Source: CAYNNQ01 sp964398785
GTDB lineage: Bacteria > Desulfobacterota > Desulfovibrionia > Desulfovibrionales > Desulfonatronovibrionaceae
Length of the DNA: 64,000 nt
Assembly (NCBI GenBank): GCA_964398785.1
Contig: CAYNNQ010000001.1
Location: 1-64,000 of the forward strand
Direction of reading: 5' to 3'
In this document: positions 48,833 through 56,850 of the stretch, one piece after another
Position numbering within the stretch: the first letter of the stretch is position 1
Layout: each line of letters opens with the position of its first letter
The notes under the pieces: model-generated
Databases searched by the model: none
What the model saw: the letters and a program-made list of their open reading frames with translations, nothing else
What the model was told of the DNA's origin: nothing
Program-made: the position numbers and the translations under genes

Positions 48833-49891
48833 TCAGGGGACCAAAGGAGCCATCCCCAAACCAGCGCCCAAGGGCAAACCATGCATGAGGTTTGCGTTGG
48901 CCACCGCCTGGCCCGAGGCTCCCCGACAGAGATTGTCAATGGCGCTCACCACGATCATCCTGTCCGTACGCGGCTCCTTGATTATTCCCAAATCGCAGAA
49001 CATGGTCCCCCGGACCCAGCGCGTCTCCGGCAGGGTACCCGAAGGGAGCACCCGTACCCACGGCCAGCCAGCATAGAAGTCCGCATATTTGGCCACAAGC
49101 TCTTTTGGGCCCAAATCCTTTTTCAAACGGGTATAGCAGGTACTGAGGATTCCCCGGTTGATGGGAAGCAAATGGGGATTGAAAGATATCTTTAGCTCCT
49201 CTCCGGCAGCGAGGGAGATCTCTTGTTCCATTTCCGGGGTATGCCGGTGCTTGCCCAGGCCATAGGCACGGAAATTATCAGAGACCTCGGAGAACAAATG
49301 GGCCTGCTTCGCACCCCGTCCCGCACCGGTAGCTCCGGATTTACTATCCACAATTATATTCTCTTTTTCCGCCAGCCCCATCCGAAGAGCGGGAGCCAGA
49401 GCCAGAATGGCCGAGGTGGGATAGCATCCGGGATTGGCCACCAGAAAAGCGCTTTCAAGCTCCGGGGCATAAAATTCCGGAAGGCCGTAAACAGCCTGGG
49501 CCAGGAGATCGGTCTGTTCATGGTCCAATTGATACCATCTTTTGTATACCTGGGGATCACGCAGACGGAAATCAGCACTCAAATCCACGACCTTGACCCC
49601 GTACCGGACAAGTTCCGCCGCAAGGGGCATGGCCGCTCCATGGGGCACGGCCAAAAAGACCAAATCGCAGCTTTCGGCCAAATCTTTTGCCTCCGGGGAA
49701 GTGACCAACAACTCGGAGTTCTCCTGCCCCCGGATATAAGGGAAGAGATCCCGCAAATATTCCCCAGCCTCTTTCCGAGACGTCACCCGGGTCAAACTCA
49801 TTGAGGGGTGAGCGGTCAAAATACGGATCATCTCCATCCCTGAATAGCCGGTGATTCCCACCACTCCGGCACGTATCTTTCTCTCGTGCAT
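48833..49891 (-). CDS. argC: N-acetyl-gamma-glutamyl-phosphate reductase
   Basis: A 352-residue arginine-biosynthesis enzyme: Rossmann start RAGVVGITGYSGMEMIRIL, catalytic cysteine in LVANPGCYPTSAILALAPAL (near 150), KSGATGAGRGAKQAHLFSEV and HRHTPEMEQE (catalytic histidine region, near 210). It reduces N-acetylglutamyl phosphate with NADPH. Downstream of the DUF1844 gene with 12 bases between. Confidence 0.95.
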   Translation of the reverse strand: MHERKIRAGVVGITGYSGMEMIRILTAHPSMSLTRVTSRKEAGEYLRDLFPYIRGQENSELLVTSPEAKDLAESCDLVFLAVPHGAAMPLAAELVRYGVKVVDLSADFRLRDPQVYKRWYQLDHEQTDLLAQAVYGLPEFYAPELESAFLVANPGCYPTSAILALAPALRMGLAEKENIIVDSKSGATGAGRGAKQAHLFSEVSDNFRAYGLGKHRHTPEMEQEISLAAGEELKISFNPHLLPINRGILSTCYTRLKKDLGPKELVAKYADFYAGWPWVRVLPSGTLPETRWVRGTMFCDLGIIKEPRTDRMIVVSAIDNLCRGASGQAVANANLMHGLPLGAGLGMAPLVP

Positions 49892-49903
49892 CCGGTGCTC
49901 CTG

Positions 49904-50290
49904 TCAGGACTTCTGTACGTATTTCATGCGCAATTCAAAAAGGACATCCCTGAGCAAACGATTCTCGTCCGCACTCAGATTTCCGGTGGTCTTTTCCTCC
50001 AGCATGGCCAGTATATCTATGGTTTGCTTGGCCATGGGCATATTCTGATCTACCTCACCTGTCTGCGGCTCACCCACCTCGCCCATGTGCATCATGGCCG
50101 AAGAAGAAAGGGACATGACAAAGGTGGCGAAGTCCACCTTGGGCAAAGCCATGGCCTCCGGCTGACCGGCGGCGGTCCGGGCAAATTCCTCGGCCGCCCT
50201 TTTATGCTCTCCTCCTGAATCCGAATGGTCTTCCGCGTATTCCCCGTTTTCCCGGGGACCGGATCCCTGTTTTTGCATATTATCCTCCAT
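49904..50290 (-). CDS. DUF1844 domain protein
   Basis: A 128-residue protein whose C-terminal half matches the DUF1844 pattern: LPKVDFATFVMSLSSSAMMH, MGEVGEPQTGEVDQNMPMAK, QTIDILAMLEEKTTGNL. The N-terminal 45 residues are hydrophilic and variable. Two ATG codons are plausible, 50290 (GGAG upstream) and 50278 (GGAGG at five bases); the true start may be the second. The family is widespread in Desulfobacterota with no known function, often near argC as here. Confidence 0.82.
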   Translation of the reverse strand: MEDNMQKQGSGPRENGEYAEDHSDSGGEHKRAAEEFARTAAGQPEAMALPKVDFATFVMSLSSSAMMHMGEVGEPQTGEVDQNMPMAKQTIDILAMLEEKTTGNLSADENRLLRDVLFELRMKYVQKS

Positions 50291-50379
50291 GTTCACTCCG
50301 CGCATGCGGAAAAATATCTCCTGTCCACCGTGCCGATCCAGGCGTTTGTGTCCCGGCAGAGGCTAGTCGTGGACAGATG

Positions 50380-50438
50380 CGCCTGCAAAAAATATGTTTT
50401 TGCAGGCAGTTTTAAGTTGTTAAGTTTTAAGTTTTAAA
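50380..50438 (+). repeat. A/T-rich hairpin repeat (family 3), copy 2
   Basis: A perfect 11 bp stem GCCTGCAAAAA / TTTTTGCAGGC (50381-50391, 50397-50407) with loop ATATG, followed by CAGTTTTAAGTTGTTAAG and TTTTAAGTTTTAAAT. Same order as the reverse complement of 2351-2410. It lies about 80-140 bases past the stop of the class V aminotransferase, so it may serve as its terminator, although the A/T tract points the other way. Confidence 0.68.
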
Positions 50439-50518
50439 TAAAAACAGATGGTTATACAACTTAACCTATACATTTAACTCCGGATTGGGATTTTTTGCAG
50501 CTGCCTCTGGACAACCTG

Positions 50519-51676
50519 TTAATCACCCGGCGTTTGCAAAGCCTGACAATAAGCCCGCATGGCCTGTTCCAGATAATCCCGGGCCCCACTGAAACCGCCG
50601 CAACGTAAAAAAGACTCGCGAAAAGCCGCCAGACCGGCCAATAGATCTCCCCAATCCACATAACCCATATGGCCTATGCGCACAATCCGTCCCTTGAGGT
50701 GATCCTGCCCCCCGGCCATAAACACATTATACTCCCGTGCGGCCCAATCAACGAGTTTTGCCCCGTCCACGCCGGGGGGCAGGGAGATCGAGGTCAGCCC
50801 CCATGTATAGGACCGCGGCACAAAGAGATCCAATCCGAGCGCCTGTACCCCGGTACGCACCATGCTGGTCAGGGCCCACTGCTTGGCAAAAATATTTTCC
50901 AGCCCCTTTTCCCGGAACATGCTAAGCACCTGTTCCAGCCCCAGAACCAAACTCACCGGGGAAGTGAAAAGGGTTTGCTTGGCGGCGCTTTTCTCCTTCT
51001 CCCGGGGCAAATCAAAATAAAAATCCCGGGGCCTTACCTGTTCTGCCTTCTCCCAGGCCCGGGCACTCAAGGCGATAAAGGCCATCCCCGGCGGGAGCAT
51101 GAGCCCTTTCTGGGAGCCGGTAAGCACACAGTCAATACCCCACTCATCCATGGGACAGGGGGAAATGCCCACGGCAGAGATGCCGTCCACCACGGAAAGG
51201 ACATCCTTTTCCCGGCACAAGGCAGCCAGTTCACGTACCGGATGCAAAACCCCAGTGGATGTCTCCGAAGCCTGGACCAAGACTCCGGATATATCCGGCC
51301 AGCGGAAAAGGGCATTCTCCACCTCGGCCACGGTTACCGCGTTTCCCCACTCCAGGGGCAGGGCGATCACTTCCAGTCCCCGGGCTTCAGCCATATCCGA
51401 CCAACGCTTGCCGAACTTGCCCCCTTCGACCACAACCACCTTTTCCCCCGGGGAAAAGAGATTGTTCACCGCAGCGGTCATAGCCCCGGTACCGGAAGCG
51501 GAAAGAGGCAAAACTGGCTGCTGGGTGCAGAAAAGATAACGCAGCCCTTCCTGTACCCTTTCCATTACCGCCTTGAATTCGTCCTTGCGATGATGAATCA
51601 TATCCCTGGCCATGGCCAGCCGGACTTCTTCCGGTATCGGCGTGGGACCAGGTGTTAACAATCTTTTTTTACTCAT
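50519..51676 (-). CDS. Class V aminotransferase (alanine/serine--glyoxylate type)
   Basis: Start at ATG 51676 (MSKKRLLTPGPTPIPEEV), with GGGGAAG upstream; the open frame above it overlaps polA and has no family match. The 385-residue enzyme shows LTPGPTPIPEEVRLAM, SASGTGAMTAAVNNL, VDGISAVGISPCPMDEWGID and the Schiff-base lysine in LTGSQKGLMLPPG (near 190). Substrates cannot be read directly: members transaminate serine, alanine or glyoxylate, and similar enzymes also process phosphonates. Located just after polA. Confidence 0.9.
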   Translation of the reverse strand: MSKKRLLTPGPTPIPEEVRLAMARDMIHHRKDEFKAVMERVQEGLRYLFCTQQPVLPLSASGTGAMTAAVNNLFSPGEKVVVVEGGKFGKRWSDMAEARGLEVIALPLEWGNAVTVAEVENALFRWPDISGVLVQASETSTGVLHPVRELAALCREKDVLSVVDGISAVGISPCPMDEWGIDCVLTGSQKGLMLPPGMAFIALSARAWEKAEQVRPRDFYFDLPREKEKSAAKQTLFTSPVSLVLGLEQVLSMFREKGLENIFAKQWALTSMVRTGVQALGLDLFVPRSYTWGLTSISLPPGVDGAKLVDWAAREYNVFMAGGQDHLKGRIVRIGHMGYVDWGDLLAGLAAFRESFLRCGGFSGARDYLEQAMRAYCQALQTPGD

Positions 51677-51698
51677 TTCTTCCCCTTGTTTTACCATT

Positions 51699-54233
51699 TC
51701 AACCGGAATGCGCCCTGCTCCAGTCCCAGGCCACTCCCCAATCGACCGCCAGAGGCACGCTGATGTCCCAGGCACCCCCCATAAGCCGGGCCAGGATCTC
51801 CCCGGCCTCTTCGGCCCTTTTTTGCGGGGCCTCCAAAAGCAACTCGTCATGGACCTGGAGAATAAGCTCCGCGCCCATCCGGCGCAAAGAGGCATCATTG
51901 TAGACATTAAGCATGGCCTGTTTGATGATGTCCGCTGCCGAACCCTGGACCACGGTATTTATGGCCATTCTCCTGGCCTGCTGGGCCAGATTGGAATTGC
52001 GGGAATTTATAGCCGGCAACAAGCGCCTTCTGCCGGCTATGGTTGATACATAACCCTTTTCCCGGGCAAGATTTTCCACGCGGGCATAAAAATCCGCCAC
52101 ACCGCCCAGTCTCCGGAAGTACTTATCCATGAAGCCCTTGGCTTCGTTTATGTTTATACCCAGCTCCCGGCTCAATTTCTGCGGCCCCATGCCATAGATA
52201 AGACCGAAATTCACAGTCTTGGCCTTGCGCCGCTCCTCTCGGGTGACCTCTTCCGGTCCTTTGTCCCACAAGAGGGCCGCGGTCCGGCTGTGGATATCCT
52301 CGTCGCGGGCAAAGGCCTCTGTCAATTCCGGATCCGCAGACATATGCGCCAAGAGACGCAGCTCGATCTGGGAATAGTCCGCGCCCACTAGCATATTACC
52401 CCTCTCGGCCACGAAACAGGCCCGCATACGCGTGCCGAATTCCCCTTTAATGGGAATATTTTGCACATTGGGATCACTGCTGGAAAGCCGACCGGTGGCC
52501 GTGGCCATATTATTGAAATGGGTGTGCAGCCTCCCTTGGGCATCCACCTTGCGGGGCAGGGGATCCAAATAAGTGGAACGCAATTTCTCCAATGTCCGGT
52601 ACCTGAGAACTAGCTCGATGATTTCATGATCTCCGCGCATGTTCTCCAGGACCTGACTGGATGTGGACGGGGCCCCTCCAGGGGTCTTTTGGCGGACCGC
52701 GAGACCCAGACGCTCAAAAAGGACCTCGGCCAGCTGCTGATGGGAACGTACATTAAACTCTACCCCGGCCAGACGGTGTATCTTTTCCTCCAGTCCGTCC
52801 AGCTCTTTGCGCACCTCCTGCAAAAACTCCCGGAAGGATTGTAAATCAATACACACTCCCTTGCGCTCCATGGATTCCAGTACCGGAATGAGTGGCATTT
52901 CCAGGTTGCACATCAAATCTTTTAGGTTGACCCGGCGGATATTCTCCCGCATCTCCCTGCCCAAGGCCAGGCATCCCAGGGCATTGTTCTCCGGATGTAC
53001 CCCCAGGGCGGGGAGATGGTTCTCTTTCAGTCTCTCCCAGGAAAAATCCCCTTCTTCCGGATTGAGCAAATAGGCGGCGAGCAGGAGATCGAAACACCTG
53101 TCCGCAGGGACGGTATTCAATTGCGGACAATCCCGGAGGAGTTTTTTATATCCGGGGACAAAGACCATGGCCTCCTCCAGGGCAAGGGCCAATTTCCCCA
53201 CTTCGCCCCTGTACAGCCATTCCCCTCCGTCAACAGCCAAGACAAGACCCTCTTCCTCTTGCACCAGCCCGATATCCTTTCCACTAAATCCAGACGGGTC
53301 CTTTAGTTCCCCTCTTTCCTTCTTCTCTGGGGATTCCTGCTTCTCCGCGGTATCCTCTCCCTCCTCCATTTCTTTCAAAAAAGAACGCAGCTCATAGGAC
53401 TTAAAAAAATTACGTAGCGCTTCCCGTTTAACAGGGCGCAATTTTAGATCCTGGATGCGCATTTCGGAACAGGCCTCTTTGCTGAGAGCGGTCAGGCGTC
53501 GATAAAGGAACATCTCTTCCAGATAGGGCTCCAGCTTCCTCTTTTCCGCCTTGCCCAGTCGGGAAAAATTGTCCCGGATATCTTCCAGAGTGGGGCAGGT
53601 GCGCATGATTTTCACCGCGGTTTTCGGTCCAATTCCGGGCACTCCAGGGATATTATCTGAACTGTCTCCGACCAGTGCCTGGTAATCCGGCCACTGCTCC
53701 GGGGCCACTCCCTGTTTCTCCTGCAGGTTATTGGCAACAAAGACATTGCCGTTTTTCTTTCCCGGATCCCACAAGAAAACCCCGTCATCCAGACATTGGT
53801 ACAGATCCTTGTCCGAACCGACAATTACCACCGGGTACTCGGACTTGAACCTGTTGCAGACACCGGCAATGCAATCATCCGCCTCAACCCCCTCCGGGAC
53901 AAGACTGGGCACACCCAGATATTTTACCGCCTCCAGGATGGGCTGGATCTGCACGCTCAAGTCCTCGGGCATCTTTTCCCGGTTGGCCTTGTACTCCGAA
54001 AACAATTCGTGCCTGAAGTTGGGCCCCTTTCCGTCCAGAAAAAAATACATGTACTCCGGATGCTCCTCCCGGATTATCTTCATAAGAATGCGCAAAAGGA
54101 TATACAGGGCATTTGTGGGAAAGCCATCAGCGGTCTTCAGGTCGGGATAGGCATAAAAAGCCCTGTACAAAAAAGAACTCCCGTCCACCAGAAATATGGG
54201 TGCCCGGTCCAGGCCCAAGGTATCCCTAAGCAA
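51699..54233 (-). CDS. polA: DNA polymerase I, without recognisable proofreading residues
   Basis: An 844-residue polymerase from a TTG start at 54233 (MLRDTLGLDRAPIFLVDGSS) with AAGGAG upstream, overlapping the DHH gene stop by 8 bases; the frame continues upstream only inside that gene. 5'-nuclease domain (1-270: PEGVEADDCIAGV, GDSSDNIPGVPGIGPKTA), a middle 3'-5' exonuclease-like region (about 340-470) lacking the DxE and YxxxD signatures, and a complete polymerase domain (motif A VGADYSQIELRLLAHMS, motif B RRKAKTVNFGLIYGM, motif C QVHDELLLEAP). It fills gaps in replication and repair. Confidence 0.94.
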   Translation of the reverse strand: MLRDTLGLDRAPIFLVDGSSFLYRAFYAYPDLKTADGFPTNALYILLRILMKIIREEHPEYMYFFLDGKGPNFRHELFSEYKANREKMPEDLSVQIQPILEAVKYLGVPSLVPEGVEADDCIAGVCNRFKSEYPVVIVGSDKDLYQCLDDGVFLWDPGKKNGNVFVANNLQEKQGVAPEQWPDYQALVGDSSDNIPGVPGIGPKTAVKIMRTCPTLEDIRDNFSRLGKAEKRKLEPYLEEMFLYRRLTALSKEACSEMRIQDLKLRPVKREALRNFFKSYELRSFLKEMEEGEDTAEKQESPEKKERGELKDPSGFSGKDIGLVQEEEGLVLAVDGGEWLYRGEVGKLALALEEAMVFVPGYKKLLRDCPQLNTVPADRCFDLLLAAYLLNPEEGDFSWERLKENHLPALGVHPENNALGCLALGREMRENIRRVNLKDLMCNLEMPLIPVLESMERKGVCIDLQSFREFLQEVRKELDGLEEKIHRLAGVEFNVRSHQQLAEVLFERLGLAVRQKTPGGAPSTSSQVLENMRGDHEIIELVLRYRTLEKLRSTYLDPLPRKVDAQGRLHTHFNNMATATGRLSSSDPNVQNIPIKGEFGTRMRACFVAERGNMLVGADYSQIELRLLAHMSADPELTEAFARDEDIHSRTAALLWDKGPEEVTREERRKAKTVNFGLIYGMGPQKLSRELGININEAKGFMDKYFRRLGGVADFYARVENLAREKGYVSTIAGRRRLLPAINSRNSNLAQQARRMAINTVVQGSAADIIKQAMLNVYNDASLRRMGAELILQVHDELLLEAPQKRAEEAGEILARLMGGAWDISVPLAVDWGVAWDWSRAHSG

Positions 54234-55242
54234 ATTGTTCTCCTTTTCCGGATTTGTTCGGTTTGCGCTTTTTCCTCTCTCCCAGCCGCTGCAGGATAAA
54301 CTGCTCGGCATGCTGCTCCCCCACTTCAGCCAGGTCAATCTCCGCCCGGGCCATGGATTTGTGTCCTCCGGCGGTCCCGAAATCCCCGAACAGGCGGTCC
54401 GCCATTTTGCCCATATCCCGGCGCAAACCATCTCCGCGGAGTATAAGCACCAGCTTGCCCTCGCTGATCCCCCCGATAACATCCCAGGAAATATTGTGCA
54501 CCTTAAGGAAAAAATCCGCGAGTATAACCAGGATATCCGGAGAATCCACTTCCCCCATGAACACGGCCACCCCGTAACCGATTATCTTCAGTTTCTTGAA
54601 GGCCAGGGAAAAATACTTGAGCCATTCCTTGCGCATCTCGGAGCGGACAATCTTACGCAACAAAAGGGGGTTGTAGAATTTGGTCAGATAACGGAAGGCC
54701 CGGATGTCCACATCGCTGAACTGTCGCTCGAAACTCTGGGTGTCTGATTTGATCCCGTACAAAAGGGCCGTGGCCAAAAGCTTGCCCGGGCGCATCTTGA
54801 GGTTGTACAAGTATTCCGTGAGCAGCGAACTATTGGCCCCGTATTCCGGTCGGATCTCGGAAAAAGAAGCGCTTGCAGGCTGTTTCTCGTTCAGGGGGTG
54901 ATGATCCAGAATTATACTGAATTTCAGATCGGAAAATGCCTTGTGGTGATGCGGCTGGGAATCGACCAGTGCGAAACGATCAAACTGCGCGGCCAGAAGC
55001 GGAATATATCTCTGTACCGGAATACGCAAGAGCTTGATCATGGCCAGGTTATCCGGCCGGGATATCTCGTTTATATGCGCCAACCCTACCTGATCCACCT
55101 TGCTGGAAATAATCCTCTTTAGGGCCATGCCCGAGGCCATGGCGTCCGGATCGGCGTTCATTAATATGAGCCAGCGGTGTTTCTTGTGTAAGAGCCCATT
55201 CAAAGCCTGAATGCTGCTGTCCAGATTGCGAAAATAAGCCAT
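54226..55242 (-). CDS. DHH family phosphoesterase (NrnA-like)
   Basis: A 338-residue protein starting MAYFRNLDSSIQALNGL at ATG 55242. Metal-binding blocks: LMNADPDAMASGMALKRI (motif I), ALVDSQPHHHKAF and IILDHHPLNE (DHH motif). The histidine usually found four residues before the first Asp of motif I is Leu here. C-terminal DHHA1 domain near 230-320 (GGHKSMARAEIDLAEV). NrnA-type enzymes degrade nanoRNA and pAp; which activity is retained is unknown. Overlaps polA start, so probably translationally coupled. Confidence 0.82.
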   Translation of the reverse strand: MAYFRNLDSSIQALNGLLHKKHRWLILMNADPDAMASGMALKRIISSKVDQVGLAHINEISRPDNLAMIKLLRIPVQRYIPLLAAQFDRFALVDSQPHHHKAFSDLKFSIILDHHPLNEKQPASASFSEIRPEYGANSSLLTEYLYNLKMRPGKLLATALLYGIKSDTQSFERQFSDVDIRAFRYLTKFYNPLLLRKIVRSEMRKEWLKYFSLAFKKLKIIGYGVAVFMGEVDSPDILVILADFFLKVHNISWDVIGGISEGKLVLILRGDGLRRDMGKMADRLFGDFGTAGGHKSMARAEIDLAEVGEQHAEQFILQRLGERKKRKPNKSGKGEQFA

Positions 55243-55297
55243 TGTCCCGCCTTGATTCCACTCGGCACGATACAAGTTTATAGTTCAGCCCTCACAA

Positions 55298-55828
55298 TCA
55301 CTCCCAGCCTTGCTGCCCGGGGGGAGCGCCCTTTACAGGCATAGGGCAACCGGCCACCGTCAAGTATATCCTGTCACTAACAGCGCCCAGACGCAAATGC
55401 AGCCTCCCCAGATCACGGATAAACTGGCGTGTCTCCCTGTTCGCCGACAATGGCCCCAGTCCTATCTCACAGGAGACAAAAATCAAATGCGGACCGCTCC
55501 ACTCCCGCAAAACTTTCAATAAACTTTCCGTTTTGTCCCGGCTTTGCTCCGCTTGTACCTGATAAAGCCAGAAATCCAGGCTGTCCACCAATAGGGATCC
55601 ACCCGTGTTTCGATAGGCGCAAAGCAAAGAGGGCAGATTTGCATCCGCTTCCTGCACTTCTATCCCGGCCGGGCGCTGCCGGCGATGCCTGTTGATCTGC
55701 TCCCTGAAGCCCATATCCAGGGCTTTGCCGGTAACCACCATCCTCGCCGGCTCCGCCTCCTGGAGGAGCATCTCCAGGCCCAAAGAGCTTTTTCCGGATT
55801 TATTGCCGCCCAGTATCAGGGTAATCAA
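55298..55828 (-). CDS. cobU: Bifunctional adenosylcobinamide kinase / phosphate guanylyltransferase
   Basis: A 176-residue enzyme: P-loop LGGNKSGKSSLGLEMLL at the start, catalytic-histidine block RHRRQRPAG near residue 48, VDSLDFWLY (near 82), VSCEIGLGPLS (near 120) and DLGRLHLRLGAVSDRIYLTVAG near the end. It phosphorylates adenosylcobinamide and adds GMP, a step of cobamide nucleotide-loop assembly and corrinoid salvage. Its start lies inside the end of the CbiR-like gene (29-base overlap). Confidence 0.92.
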   Translation of the reverse strand: MITLILGGNKSGKSSLGLEMLLQEAEPARMVVTGKALDMGFREQINRHRRQRPAGIEVQEADANLPSLLCAYRNTGGSLLVDSLDFWLYQVQAEQSRDKTESLLKVLREWSGPHLIFVSCEIGLGPLSANRETRQFIRDLGRLHLRLGAVSDRIYLTVAGCPMPVKGAPPGQQGWE

Positions 55829-56588
55829 GGCGCATATCCCATTTAAGCATTAACGCGGAAAGTATGTCCCGGGAAGACTCGAACTCCTCAGGGGAAAAAA
55901 GTTCCACAAGTATTACGGTCCCCTGCCGAATATTTTGTAAAATGCGGTACAACACCTCTTCCCCGCCGGGGGGCAACTTTTGTAATCCCAGATGCCTGCC
56001 CTGCTTTTCCCTGCCGTAAACATGCAAAAGTCCCACCCGTTCCCACAATCTCTCGATATCCAGAAGACCGTGTTGTCCGTAAGCCAGTATATGCCCCAGG
56101 TCCAGACACACTCCCAGATCCAGGGAACGGATAACCGGCCAAGTCCGGGTCAGATCCCGGTCCCGGATATTTTCCAGCAATAAGGAACGAGGAGGATATC
56201 CGGCATCCAGCCAGCGGTGGGCAAAATCTTCCAAATCCCGCGGGGAATCCGGGGGATGCAGGACAAATTTATCCGGCTGGAGAAAAGAAACCTTGTCCAA
56301 AAGGGCCTGCACCCGAGCAAATACAAAATCACTGCCCTTTGACCACTGCATGTCCAGGGGCAAATGTACGTGATAATCCAAGTCCAGGCGGGCAAGATCT
56401 TCCGGGAGATCATGCCCGGTATAGCCAAGGCAGCTTTCGGTCTCAAACAGGGCCAATCCCACTTCACGGACAATTCCCTCCAAAAAACGACAGTTTTCGG
56501 CTAAGTTGGCCGGCAAAACGCAGGAAGGAGCAGCCAAAGGAAACCCTTTGCTATCTGTGGTGGAAAAAATTTGTTTATCCCTAATCAT
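55800..56588 (-). CDS. Cobamide-remodelling phosphodiesterase candidate (CbiR-like, xylose isomerase/AP endonuclease fold)
   Basis: A 262-residue TIM-barrel protein. Blocks typical of the xylose isomerase-like superfamily: YHVHLPLDMQ (near 92), KFVLHPPDSP, LLLENIRDRD (conserved Glu/Asn), VCLDLGHILAYGQ (DxGH metal site), LLHVYGREKQGRHLGL and VILVELFSPEEF. Characterised CbiR proteins in this fold cleave a cobamide such as pseudocobalamin to a cobinamide phosphate that CobU can reuse. The tight overlap with cobU strongly supports this role; without the context I would have called it an AP endonuclease-like protein. Confidence 0.78.
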   Translation of the reverse strand: MIRDKQIFSTTDSKGFPLAAPSCVLPANLAENCRFLEGIVREVGLALFETESCLGYTGHDLPEDLARLDLDYHVHLPLDMQWSKGSDFVFARVQALLDKVSFLQPDKFVLHPPDSPRDLEDFAHRWLDAGYPPRSLLLENIRDRDLTRTWPVIRSLDLGVCLDLGHILAYGQHGLLDIERLWERVGLLHVYGREKQGRHLGLQKLPPGGEEVLYRILQNIRQGTVILVELFSPEEFESSRDILSALMLKWDMRLDYPDTGRQ

Positions 56589-56699
56589 GGCCTTGATTTT
56601 TGCCGATAAGTAAGGCTATATGGATTGCGTTTTAAGTCCGGAATATCTCTTGCAAGGGGACACTTTAGAGTCCAAGGGCAAATAAAGGATGAAATTGAC

Positions 56700-56846
56700 A
56701 TGCGAAATATAAAAAACTTTTTTCAGCACCATTTAAACCCCCTGCATGTGTACTGCCGCTTGCGCAACGCCGGGATGCACTGCACTACTGCCCAGCGCAT
56801 GTCTCTAATCTACGAAAAGGTATTTTACAACCTGCTACTCAAATAA
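56700..56846 (+). CDS. Small conserved protein, 48 residues
   Basis: Start at ATG 56700 (MRNIKNFFQHHLNPLHVYCR), with AAAGGA upstream; the open frame continues to 56625 without support. The core NPLHVYCRLRNAGMHCTTAQ followed by SLIYEKVFY recalls tiny uncharacterised proteins in Desulfovibrionales genomes, as far as memory serves. Basic and helical, no signal peptide. It is convergent with the PHP-UvrD gene, ending 5 bases before its stop. Confidence 0.6.
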   Translation: MRNIKNFFQHHLNPLHVYCRLRNAGMHCTTAQRMSLIYEKVFYNLLLK

Positions 56847-56850
56847 CACC

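Noticed and set aside
50400..50445. TTAAGTTTTAAG tract considered as a CRISPR-like or satellite array
   Set aside because: The units are too short and irregular with no spacers; no CRISPR array or cas gene is present in the window.
51677..51907. 77-codon upstream extension of the class V aminotransferase
   Set aside because: The extension is antisense-like sequence of another frame inside polA with no family match; the internal ATG has a ribosome binding site and the family N-terminus.
54234..54482. Upstream extension of the polA frame
   Set aside because: It lies inside the DHH gene in another frame; DNA polymerase I homology begins just after the TTG at 54233.
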